A program made the translations under genes and the position numbers. Under the pieces are notes generated by a model, which worked only from the letters and a program-made list of their open reading frames with translations, had not been told where the DNA came from and made no database searches. Below, piece after piece: positions 7,909 through 15,630 of a stretch of 36,803 nucleotides of DNA. The DNA comes from Bdellovibrionales bacterium (GTDB taxonomy: Bacteria > Bdellovibrionota > Bacteriovoracia > Bacteriovoracales > Bacteriovoracaceae), in the NCBI GenBank assembly GCA_023250815.1, contig JAHEZZ010000005.1, positions 1 through 36,803 on the forward strand, read 5' to 3'. How positions within the stretch are numbered: position 1 is the stretch's first letter; each line of letters begins with the position of its first letter.

Positions 7909-8696
7909 TTCTTTTGAATAAAATATTTTTGATTTCTAACAATCCCAAAAAGATTTGAGTATATAAAAATAAGAAAATTAACTTCTCCAAATTTGGGAAG
8001 AACTTTCAACTGAGAAAAGCTCATGTTGCGCTTTCTTAGAAATGATTTTAACTTTTTTGAAGTTAGAAAATTAAGTGTTTCAAAAAATGGAGTATATCTT
8101 TGTTTAATTTTTAAATGGGTTCTGACCAAGATAGGAAAATAGGCCGGTGGAAAGGTTGTAATTTTATAGTGGGGTTCTTCTGGGTAAGCATAGTTAGGTA
8201 AAAACAAAATAATTTGTCCAAGTTTATTGGTACATCGATACATTTCGTCGATAGATTTTTGGTAGTCATTGACATGCTCTAAAACAGTATAGCATAAAAT
8301 AATATCAAATTGCTCATTTGGAAAGGGCATATCTTCGGCAAATGCCTCTGTGATTTGGACATTCTTTAGATGAAAATAATTTACTTTTAAATTAAGAATT
8401 TCAATTGCTTCAGGATCCGGTTCCAAAAGTGTTATATGGGAATTACTTAATTGCGCCAGATAAAAAGCTTCAGCACCTGTGCCCGCTCCTACAATTAATA
8501 TTTTCTTATTTTCAAGAGATTCAGATTTTAATTTAGTTTCATCAAAAAACTTTTTACCGATTTTAATTTCTTCATTAATTCTGAACTGTTCAAATCTGTT
8601 TTCCCAGTCATTGAGTTTTAAGGTATTGAGATAATATTTTTTATAAAAAGATTTGAGTTTTGTTTGAATTATTTGGCCTAATTTAATATCTGACAT
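7905..8696 (-). CDS. Class I SAM-dependent methyltransferase
   Basis: About 263 residues with a Methyltransf_11-type Rossmann core. It shows motif I KKILIVGAGTGAEAFYLA (about 64-81), the acidic end of strand 2 TLLEPDPEAIE, FDIILCYTVLEHVNDY (motif IV and the helix after it), and LGQIILFLPN (motif VI). It likely methylates a small molecule, a sugar or a glycan intermediate. The C-terminal 90 residues are basic and contain hydrophobic patches. The ATG at 8696 is preferred over the upstream TTG at 8702. It overlaps trmL by 14 bases and converges with the GT-B-like gene, sharing 4 bases at the 3' ends. Confidence 0.85.
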   Translation of the reverse strand: MSDIKLGQIIQTKLKSFYKKYYLNTLKLNDWENRFEQFRINEEIKIGKKFFDETKLKSESLENKKILIVGAGTGAEAFYLAQLSNSHITLLEPDPEAIEILNLKVNYFHLKNVQITEAFAEDMPFPNEQFDIILCYTVLEHVNDYQKSIDEMYRCTNKLGQIILFLPNYAYPEEPHYKITTFPPAYFPILVRTHLKIKQRYTPFFETLNFLTSKKLKSFLRKRNMSFSQLKVLPKFGEVNFLIFIYSNLFGIVRNQKYFIQKN

Positions 8697-9171
8697 GTTC
8701 AAATTCTATCTGTCTCTGCGCCTCAAGTGCAACGGCCGTTGCGGCATTGGCCAAATTTAAGGAGCGAATGATATCACTTTTCATTGGTATTTTAAAAAAA
8801 CGATGGTTGAATTTATCTGTAATTTCTTCATTTATTCCCTTACTTTCAGAACCAAAAACTAGATAGCAATTTTTGATAAAACCTGCCTCATGGTAATTTT
8901 TTTTTGACCAACGGGAAAAAAAGAATAAATTTTGGGGATTTGGTTGTTCCTGAAAAATAAATTGATCAAAACTCTGATAAATTTTTATTTTGACGTGTTG
9001 CCAGTAATCTAATCCAGCTCGTCTCACTGCTTTTTGGGATAAGTCAAAGGCGATGGGTTCAATTAAAATTAATTCTAAATTGAGGGCCACACAAGTTCGT
9101 CCGATACTCCCTGTATTTCCTGGAATCTCTGGCCCGATTAAAACAATTTTAAATTCAGATTTATTTTGCAT
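8683..9171 (-). CDS. trmL: tRNA (cytidine/uridine-34-2'-O)-methyltransferase
   Basis: A 162-residue SpoU-family enzyme with the knotted SPOUT fold; TrmL methylates the wobble-base ribose of tRNA-Leu isoacceptors in other bacteria. Conserved stretches are GPEIPGNTGSIGRTC near the N-terminus, AVRRAGLDYW, LVFGSESKGI (SAM-binding loop of motif 2) and IRSLNLANAATAVALEAQRQ (motif 3). Length is that of stand-alone TrmL. It starts 11 bases inside the end of pepA and overlaps the following methyltransferase, so pepA-trmL-methyltransferase form a transcription unit. Confidence 0.93.
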   Translation of the reverse strand: MQNKSEFKIVLIGPEIPGNTGSIGRTCVALNLELILIEPIAFDLSQKAVRRAGLDYWQHVKIKIYQSFDQFIFQEQPNPQNLFFFSRWSKKNYHEAGFIKNCYLVFGSESKGINEEITDKFNHRFFKIPMKSDIIRSLNLANAATAVALEAQRQIEFEHVRY

Positions 9172-10693
9172 GCATGATATATTCTACCAATGTTCTTACC
9201 ATGACACCTGAGGCCCCCTTGGGCGGGCAATATTGCAAGAATCCCTGATCTCCTGCAACTCCTGCAATATCTAAGTGGGCCCATGCAATGCCCTTTTTAA
9301 TAAAGGGTTCTAAAAAAACGGCACCTTTTGCAGATCCGGCATTGCCTGCTGATCCGATATTTTTTATATCGGCAACGAGGGATTTTATATCATCTCTGTA
9401 TTCCTGAACGATAGGTAATTCCCATAGGTACTCAGGAACTTGAGCTGCGCATTTTAAAAGTTCTGCTGATAATTTTTTGTTATTAGTGAACATCCCGCAT
9501 ACCTCGGTTCCTAGGGCAACTAGCATCGCCCCTGTCAATGTTGCTGCATCAATAACCACATCTGGTTTTTGTTCACAGGCATAATCTAAAACATCTGCAA
9601 GCACTAATCTTCCCTCGGCATCGGTGTTTAAAATTTCTACTGTTTTTCCCCCCCGTGAAGTAATTATTGAATCAGGCATTACAGCATGTGAGCTTACGGC
9701 ATTATCGGTAATTCCTAGAAAACAAGAAACTTTCACTGGGGCATTAAGTAAGACCGCCGCTCTAAAAGCGGCATATACTGTTGCTGACCCTGCCATATCA
9801 AATTTCATCCCCATCATTGAGGTGCCCGGTTTTAAGGAGTATCCACCTGTGTCAAAGGTCAAGCCTTTGCCAACGAGGGCAATGTGTTTTGTTTTTGCCG
9901 TCACTTTTTGGGGGGTATAGGTGAGATGAACAACTTTTGGTTCAAAGGCCGAGCCAGCGTTTACCGCTAAAAGCAAATTCATATTTTCTTTTTTAATTTG
10001 CGCCTTATTTAAAACTTTCGTTTTTACTCGTTTTAAATTTTTGGCGTCTTTTTCAACGAACTCAGCATAGGTTTCGGAGTTGAGTATGTTTGGTGGTTCA
10101 TTAATCCAATTACGTGCCAAGTTGATACTTTCATAGACTGCTTTTGCACGATTGGCGGCAGTTTCAGCGAGTGCTATTTTGGTATTTCCCGCTGAGGTTA
10201 AAAACTCAATTGTTTTTAGGGAAACTTTTCTTTTTTGGGTGAGGTATTTATCAAAGCCATAATCTGTTAAACCTAGAGACTCTGTTAAAGAATAAGCTGA
10301 TTTTGTTAAATCACTTTTAATGACAAATCCATCTAGGTCAATATTGGCATGGTTATAGTCGGCGCTGATTGAGCGAAAAATTTTGGCCATTTCTTTTCGC
10401 AAATTTTCAAAAGTTACCGCCGATTTATCTCCTAAACCCCAGCAGAGCACCTTGATTCCACAGGGGTGAGTAAAGGAGAGTGCTTCACTTAAATTCCCTT
10501 TGTAGTTTGAAGATTGCTTAAGTGCTTTGAAGGTCTCTTGAAGATATTTGGGCCAGTGGGAAATCATTAGAATAGAATGATCATTTTCTTTTTTTGAGGA
10601 ATCTTTTTTATTAAAAGCAGTTAGGACTAGAATATCTGTTTCTACTGCCAGCTCTTGGGTTTTGCTATGTTTGAAAGTTATTTTTAAAGACAT
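9161..10693 (-). CDS. pepA: Leucyl aminopeptidase (M17), cytosolic
   Basis: A 510-residue M17 family metallo-aminopeptidase that releases N-terminal residues from peptides. The C-terminal catalytic domain contains VGKGLTFDTGGYSLKPG (275-290, with metal-binding Lys276 and Asp281), MGMKFDMAGSA (Asp299), and the family signature NTDAEGRLVLAD (356-367) with the catalytic Arg362. The loop normally read as ENMPSGxAxRPGD is divergent here (TDNAVSSHAVMPDS). The N-terminal 170 residues are the variable regulatory domain. The ATG at 10693 follows AAGGAGA at good spacing. It is divergent from the LptF/G-type gene across only about 45 bases. Confidence 0.95.
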   Translation of the reverse strand: MSLKITFKHSKTQELAVETDILVLTAFNKKDSSKKENDHSILMISHWPKYLQETFKALKQSSNYKGNLSEALSFTHPCGIKVLCWGLGDKSAVTFENLRKEMAKIFRSISADYNHANIDLDGFVIKSDLTKSAYSLTESLGLTDYGFDKYLTQKRKVSLKTIEFLTSAGNTKIALAETAANRAKAVYESINLARNWINEPPNILNSETYAEFVEKDAKNLKRVKTKVLNKAQIKKENMNLLLAVNAGSAFEPKVVHLTYTPQKVTAKTKHIALVGKGLTFDTGGYSLKPGTSMMGMKFDMAGSATVYAAFRAAVLLNAPVKVSCFLGITDNAVSSHAVMPDSIITSRGGKTVEILNTDAEGRLVLADVLDYACEQKPDVVIDAATLTGAMLVALGTEVCGMFTNNKKLSAELLKCAAQVPEYLWELPIVQEYRDDIKSLVADIKNIGSAGNAGSAKGAVFLEPFIKKGIAWAHLDIAGVAGDQGFLQYCPPKGASGVMVRTLVEYIMHAK

Positions 10694-10742
10694 TAGTTTT
10701 CTCCTTGCAATTAGCGGGATAAAATAGCATAGGGGTTTGAAG

Positions 10743-11948
10743 TTGCAACATTTTAAAATTAAAAAATTTTTTGCTTGGTCGGTGCTTCAGCGCAATTTAA
10801 CAGCGGGACTAATTCCGCCTTTTATTTTTAGTGTAATCTTTTTTGTCTGTTTTCTTCTGACTTTCCAATTATTTCGTTTTACTGAATTAGTAGTTAATAA
10901 ATCTGTAGATTTTAAAATTATAGCCTTGCTTGTTGGACATATCGCAGTGTCATTTCTTCCCGTGAGTATTCCAATTTCTTTGCTGTTTGCAACATTATTT
11001 ACATTGGGCAAAATGAGCGAAGACTCAGAGATTGTTGCGATGCGATCTTTTGGTCTCAGCTATTTTACTATTTTTTTGCCTTTTTTAATTTTTAGCGCTG
11101 TTGTGGGTCAGCTTACCTATTATTTAAATCGAGATATTATTCCCTACTCCAGTCGTGAACTTAAAAACACAGTAGTTAAACTTACTTCTAAGGGCGTACT
11201 AAGCAATATAAAAAAGGGGCAATTTTATATCGAAATTCCCGATGTCATTTTATTTGCCGATGATGTTCAAAATGATGGCAAAGAGTTGATCAACGTTTTT
11301 ATTCAATCTCAAAGTAGTGAGGTAGAGCGCGTGATCATGGCCAAAAAAGGTATTCTAGTGCGAAAAGAAATTCCCGGAGAGGCGGTGACCGGTCTTCATT
11401 TGCATTTGTATGATGGCAATCTTTTAATTAGGGACAATCAAAAAAATGAACTTAGAAAAATAATTTATCATGAATATGATTTTCCTATTTTTACCAATAA
11501 TTTTAAGTCGAGCTTCGTTGATCGTGAGAGTACTAGAACAAACAGAGAGCTTTTGATTAGTTTAGATAAATATAAAAATAAAATAACGGATCTAAAAATT
11601 AAGTCTAAAGAGCACCCAGAAGACGGATCTATTTTTGAAGAAATTAAAGCGGTAAAAATATCATTAATGCGAGGAGAGCTGGAGTACTGGAGTAGAATAA
11701 GTTCCCTTTTTCAATGTGTGTCATTTGTTTTCTTGGCCTTTTCTTTTGGTATAAAAAGGCCAAGAGGAAAATCTAAAAGTACTATTGTTCCAGTTCTTGC
11801 CATTCTTTCTATTTATTATATTTTTTATTTTATCGGTACTAGTTTAACTCGGAAAGATATGATGCCGGCAATTGTTACTGCCTTTTTCCCGATCTTTGTA
11901 TGTACCGCTCTCGCCTATGCTTTTTATCGAAAGCTTGATTGGCAATAA
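10743..11948 (+). CDS. LptF/LptG (YjgP/YjgQ) family LPS export permease
   Basis: About 401 residues. Three membrane helices near the N-terminus (PPFIFSVIFFVCFLLTFQLF, IIALLVGHIAVSFLPVSIPISLLFATLFTLG, FTIFLPFLIFSAVVGQ) precede a periplasmic beta-jellyroll-like domain (about 125-300). Three C-terminal helices follow (ISSLFQCVSFVFLAFSFG, TIVPVLAILSIYYIFYFIG, MMPAIVTAFFPIFVC). This is the Lpt permease architecture that feeds LPS to the LptC/A bridge using LptB2 ATPase. The N-terminal FTLGKMSEDSEIVAMRSFG is the coupling helix region. AGGGG at 10731-10735 supports a TTG start at 10743 rather than 10737. Whether it is LptF or LptG cannot be decided. It ends one base before the convergent rodZ stop. 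Confidence 0.9.
   Translation: MQHFKIKKFFAWSVLQRNLTAGLIPPFIFSVIFFVCFLLTFQLFRFTELVVNKSVDFKIIALLVGHIAVSFLPVSIPISLLFATLFTLGKMSEDSEIVAMRSFGLSYFTIFLPFLIFSAVVGQLTYYLNRDIIPYSSRELKNTVVKLTSKGVLSNIKKGQFYIEIPDVILFADDVQNDGKELINVFIQSQSSEVERVIMAKKGILVRKEIPGEAVTGLHLHLYDGNLLIRDNQKNELRKIIYHEYDFPIFTNNFKSSFVDRESTRTNRELLISLDKYKNKITDLKIKSKEHPEDGSIFEEIKAVKISLMRGELEYWSRISSLFQCVSFVFLAFSFGIKRPRGKSKSTIVPVLAILSIYYIFYFIGTSLTRKDMMPAIVTAFFPIFVCTALAYAFYRKLDWQ
11732..11764. repeat. Inverted repeat with 11-bp arms inside the Lpt permease gene
   Basis: CTTGGCCTTTT (11732-11742) is exactly complementary to 11754-11764, separated by 11 bases. It lies within the coding region of the permease, over the segment encoding FLAFSFGIKRPRG. 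It may be an accident of codon use or an mRNA structure. Confidence 0.5.
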
Positions 11949-13268
11949 TTAAATATTATCTGATGTGATAACTTCTCCGCTTTCTTTATAAATAAAAAGT
12001 GGAATTTTATATTTATTGGCGTTTTCTTGGGGAAAAACTAAACTTTTGACTCCTGTAGGTGCATTTAAATTAAGTAATTTGTTGTTAAGATAAACTTTGG
12101 ATGCACCAGTATTCCCAAGGAAAACGCGGATTTCTTTTCCCCTAATTAAAATTGTTTTTCCTTGTTGTAAAATAAATTTCTTAATTGGTTCAGCATCTTT
12201 TTTGTAGGTAATCCATGAGTTTCCAGTGATCGCATTGATAAAAAGGTTCTGAAGTCCCGGAATTATGGCGGCCTTAATATTATCTGGAAGGTATTCTTTA
12301 TTTTTTTCATTTTCTTCAATTGAAACTTCGCTGTAGAGGACACTTTCCATTGACTTGGTTTCAATTGTTTTTTCTTTTTGAGTGCTCGGAGTCGATAAGG
12401 GTGCTGAAGTTGGTACAGCAGAAATTTCTTTTTTGGTTTCTATAATTTTTTTAGTTTCAGATGCGATTTTTTTTTCAATTTTTAATTCGTGAGGTTTTAT
12501 AAAAAAAGAATCGTTTACCGTCTCAATTTTTTCCCCTGGTCTAAAAGCGCTCGTAGCGACAGTCGTTTTAGTTTTTATAATTTCAGCAGTTGGAACATGA
12601 CTCATCTCTGTTAATTTTATGTTGTTATTTTTTTTCTCTTCCGATAATTCCTTAAGTGGCCCAACTCCTTTTAGAGGAGTCTTGGAATTTACAGCGATAG
12701 GAATGATCGGGCGTTCTACTTCCGTGCGATTTTCTTTTTGGGTATTTCTAATTGTATAAGCGGCAAAAATAATGAGAGTAAGAACTCCACTGACAAGCAT
12801 TGCTAACTGGATAAAGGTAGTGTGACTTTTGACAGGGGGGGCATCAAAGGCAGTAATTTTTTTTACTGCTTTTTCACTTACGCTCATTCCATTATAAGTG
12901 TGCTCTAAAATTTCTTGACATAGATCTAAACTGACTCCTAGCACTTGAGCATAGGACCTTACAAAGCCTCTGACATAGGCCCTACTTGGCAAGTCAATAA
13001 ATTTGTCATTTTCAAGTTGTTCTAAAATAGTGATACTAATTTTAGTTCTATTTGAAATTTTCTTTAAACTATATTGTTTTGATTCCCTTTCACGTTTTAA
13101 AAATCCACCAATGGTTACTTTTTCAACTAAATCCTTGGTGTTATTTTTTTGTTGGATTGAAAAAATTTCTGCAATTCGCTCAGAGGCTTCGGGGTCTTTT
13201 CTTTTTTTTAGACTATAATCATCATTCAAATTTTTTTCAGATGGAATCTCTTCCTTGAGTTTTTCCAT
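11949..13268 (-). CDS. rodZ: RodZ-like HTH/transmembrane cell-shape protein
   Basis: A 439-residue bitopic protein. A disordered charged N-terminus is followed by a Cro/C1-like HTH (about 52-125: GGFLKRERESKQYSLKKISNRTKISITILEQLENDKF and YVRGFVRSYAQVLGV). There is one membrane helix at about 153-173, a long low-complexity Lys/Glu/Thr linker (about 175-340), and a C-terminal DUF4115-like beta domain (NSWITYKKDAEPIKKFILQQGKTILI to about 425). RodZ links cytoplasmic MreB filaments to the periplasmic elongation machinery. The gene lies 12 bases downstream of the TPR lipoprotein gene, so they are probably cotranscribed. Confidence 0.85.
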   Translation of the reverse strand: MEKLKEEIPSEKNLNDDYSLKKRKDPEASERIAEIFSIQQKNNTKDLVEKVTIGGFLKRERESKQYSLKKISNRTKISITILEQLENDKFIDLPSRAYVRGFVRSYAQVLGVSLDLCQEILEHTYNGMSVSEKAVKKITAFDAPPVKSHTTFIQLAMLVSGVLTLIIFAAYTIRNTQKENRTEVERPIIPIAVNSKTPLKGVGPLKELSEEKKNNNIKLTEMSHVPTAEIIKTKTTVATSAFRPGEKIETVNDSFFIKPHELKIEKKIASETKKIIETKKEISAVPTSAPLSTPSTQKEKTIETKSMESVLYSEVSIEENEKNKEYLPDNIKAAIIPGLQNLFINAITGNSWITYKKDAEPIKKFILQQGKTILIRGKEIRVFLGNTGASKVYLNNKLLNLNAPTGVKSLVFPQENANKYKIPLFIYKESGEVITSDNI

Positions 13269-13280
13269 GTCGCCTCATCT

Positions 13281-14159
13281 TTAAAAGTTAGGATCAGAGT
13301 TAATTTCATCGAGCTCTTCCCTGTTATCTGTGTTGGGGGATTTTCTTAAGGGAGCACTTTGCTTTTGCCTGATGTGGTCTTTGGTGTTGTCCTGGTCGGT
13401 AATTTCACTGACGTTCTTTTGTGCTTCCTTTACAAAGCTTCCAGATGGAAAACGTTCAATGTATTCAAGAAATTTTAATTTTGCCCGATCAAAATCACCG
13501 ATGTTATAATAAGTTTGTGCCAAGGCGATTAAGGGCGCTTCTTCGCTAAAGCAAGTACCTTTGTTGGCCTTCTTAAAATTGTCAATGGCCTCATTGTGTT
13601 GCCCCTTGCTTAGCTCTAATTTTCCAAGGGTAAAATAAGCGGGACAATAGTCCGTATTTTCTTTAATTGATTTTTCTAAATAGTCCTTGGCCTCAGAATA
13701 CTTTTTATCTTTTATAGAAATTAATGCCAGTCCATGCAGGATTCGGTAATGGTGCTGATAAACTAGGTCTTCTAAAACTTCGTGAAATAATTTTTTGGCC
13801 TTCTGGTATTCACCTAGATTGTAATAAATTGAAGCTAGGTTACTCTTGGCATCAGAATTTTTTTTGTCAATTTCAATGGCCTTATTTAAATGATCGATGG
13901 CCTTATCACTTCTGTCTTTAAAGAAATAGGCCATGCCTAAATTGTTATTAAGTTTTGAATCATTGGGATTGAGATCATAAGACTTTAGAAGATTATCAAG
14001 GGCATCAGTATAGTTTTTTTGTACTAATGACTGTGTTCCATAAGTATAAAAAATTTCCGCTTTTTTTTCATTTTCAGATTGTCCAGTTGATTGGTTGCTA
14101 GAGCAGTTGATGAATAAAAAAATTATAAAAAGATAACTAAAAAAAAATTTGCTCTTCAT
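13281..14159 (-). CDS. TPR-repeat lipoprotein (PilF/PilW-like)
   Basis: A 292-residue protein with a lipoprotein signal peptide: Lys-rich start, hydrophobic core FFFSYLFIIFLFI and lipobox ending at Cys19 (FINC/SS). Mature lipidation to the inner leaflet of the outer membrane is expected. The body is a run of about six tetratricopeptide repeats (for example YGTQSLVQKNYTDALDNLLK, LGMAYFFKDRSDKAIDHLNKA, LASIYYNLGEYQKAKKLF, LGKLELSKGQHNEAIDNFKKA). It is PilF/PilW-like in layout, but no type IV pilus gene is near. The C-terminal 50 residues are charged and likely disordered. Coupling with the RodZ-like gene suggests an envelope assembly role. Confidence 0.85.
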   Translation of the reverse strand: MKSKFFFSYLFIIFLFINCSSNQSTGQSENEKKAEIFYTYGTQSLVQKNYTDALDNLLKSYDLNPNDSKLNNNLGMAYFFKDRSDKAIDHLNKAIEIDKKNSDAKSNLASIYYNLGEYQKAKKLFHEVLEDLVYQHHYRILHGLALISIKDKKYSEAKDYLEKSIKENTDYCPAYFTLGKLELSKGQHNEAIDNFKKANKGTCFSEEAPLIALAQTYYNIGDFDRAKLKFLEYIERFPSGSFVKEAQKNVSEITDQDNTKDHIRQKQSAPLRKSPNTDNREELDEINSDPNF

Positions 14160-14271
14160 GAGTATATTCCGTTTATGTACTATAGTTCAATCATAAGACC
14201 ATACATATTTTATCTTCTTTATTCGTTTATTCCAAGATTAGATTTTGATTATTTTACAAAACCCGAGTTGA

Positions 14272-15414
14272 TCACTCTTCCTTTCTGAAAACAGCCAGTG
14301 TTTCAAAGTGGTAGGTTCCAGGAAAAAGATCAACTAAAAAGATATTTTTGCATTTGAATTTGGGTTCATTATTTTTTAAATTTTCTAGATCCCTGGCCAA
14401 AGTATCAGGAGAACAGCTGACATAAATAAACCAAGATTTTTTTTCTTTTAATAATTGTTTGACCCACAGACTGATCTCTTTAAGGCCACTTCGGGGAGGA
14501 TCAAAGATGATTCCTGATATTTTTTTCAATTTTATTTGTTGGTTTATTATTTGTAGAGCATTTTTAGAGTAGAGATTAATTTGTAAAGACTGCTGAAAAT
14601 TTGTGCAAGTTGAGGCCTCTCCATCACAAACTAAAATCGGCGATGTAATTTTTGATGTAAGATTTCCATTTCCTCCAAAGAGATCAAGAATTAATCCTTC
14701 CCGATGTTCCTGAGAGATTTGCTCTGTTATAAGATTTACAAGTTGCTGGTTCATTTCAGTATTAACTTGGGAAAAACCTAAGTGAGCGTACTTCTGATTG
14801 AGCGCCATACTGATGTCATTTTTCTCTGTGAGGCAGAATTCAATATGTCCCATTTCTGGATGATCTTTAAATTGTGGGTGAATCCACCAGTCATTTTCTG
14901 TGAATTTTTTAATTGCTTGATGAAGAAGGGGGGTGGGCAGTTGGCAATCTGGAGTTTCTACAATTCCAAAGGGGCCCATCATGCCAATTTTTTTATTTTT
15001 TAAATCATAATGCAACTGCATTCTGTTTCTATGGCCGTCTCTTTTTTTTGCGCCTATTATTTTTATTTCAGGAAGATCGATTTTGCGCAAATGATTTAGC
15101 AGGGCATTTTTTTTAAAATGAAGTTCATTGTGATAATCTGTGTGTAGATAATGACATCCGAAGCAATTCTCAAAGTGTCGGCAATCGGGATTCTTTCTTA
15201 AGGGTGACTTAATTGAAAGGTTATTGGTAGAAACTAATACGCCACGACGCCAATTCTTTTTTTGAAAAAAAACTTTGGCCCTGCCACTTTCACCCGGCAA
15301 AGATTTGGAGACAAAGCTGACCATTCCTCCGGATTTAGAAACCCCTTGCCCGAGAATATCCATGGAATCAGTACTAAATTCAAACCATTCTTCGTCGTGT
15401 TCAGATTTTTTCAT
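14272..15414 (-). CDS. TrmA/RlmD-type RNA 5-methyluridine methyltransferase with Fe-S cluster
   Basis: A 380-residue class I RNA m5U methyltransferase. Cys78, Cys84, Cys87 (CRHFENCFGC) with Cys157 (PDCQ) match the 4Fe-4S ligands of RlmD/RlmC-type enzymes. The SAM-binding turn is LDLFGGNGNLTS near 243-254. FDPPRSGL follows near 304, and the catalytic nucleophile lies in YVSCSPDTLARDL (Cys334). LFPGTYHFETLAVF at the C-terminus is the family's general-base segment. A TRAM-like N-terminus covers about 12-65. The target could be 23S rRNA (RlmC/RlmD) or tRNA U54; the sequence alone does not decide. It stands alone on the minus strand with convergent or divergent neighbours. Confidence 0.9.
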   Translation of the reverse strand: MKKSEHDEEWFEFSTDSMDILGQGVSKSGGMVSFVSKSLPGESGRAKVFFQKKNWRRGVLVSTNNLSIKSPLRKNPDCRHFENCFGCHYLHTDYHNELHFKKNALLNHLRKIDLPEIKIIGAKKRDGHRNRMQLHYDLKNKKIGMMGPFGIVETPDCQLPTPLLHQAIKKFTENDWWIHPQFKDHPEMGHIEFCLTEKNDISMALNQKYAHLGFSQVNTEMNQQLVNLITEQISQEHREGLILDLFGGNGNLTSKITSPILVCDGEASTCTNFQQSLQINLYSKNALQIINQQIKLKKISGIIFDPPRSGLKEISLWVKQLLKEKKSWFIYVSCSPDTLARDLENLKNNEPKFKCKNIFLVDLFPGTYHFETLAVFRKEE

Positions 15415-15448
15415 TTTTTTCTAAACAATGATTTATACTTTTCACGTT

Positions 15449-15487
15449 TGGGTTTTCTAGACTGGAAAACTCAATATTATGAGTGCC
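15449..15487 (+). repeat. Dispersed palindrome, copy 1
   Basis: TGGGTTTTC (15449-15457) pairs (with one G-T) with GAAAACTCA (15465-15473) and is followed by a tail ending ATGAGTG. It resembles the copies at 28441, 35397 and 36395 in arm sequence and tail. It lies in the space between the RNA methyltransferase and trkH genes. Confidence 0.55.
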
Positions 15488-15630
15488 ACCTCCAGACGGT
15501 TTACTTAAAAAGAAAACTGGTCGCAGTATAACTGGTGTAGATGCTATAATATAGTTCATAGATAGGGCCAAAGGATAAAAATATAAAATTAAGTAATTAT
15601 TTTCAAAGACTGCCAATTGTATTTGAATTT

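Noticed and set aside
13281-14159. Type IV pilus pilotin PilF as a firm name
   Set aside because: The TPR lipoprotein layout fits, but no pilus gene is near and TPR lipoproteins are common; left as PilF/PilW-like.
15401-15616. A 71-residue minus-strand frame upstream of the RNA methyltransferase
   Set aside because: It overlaps the methyltransferase start and the dispersed palindrome at 15449, and has no recognisable features; likely chance.
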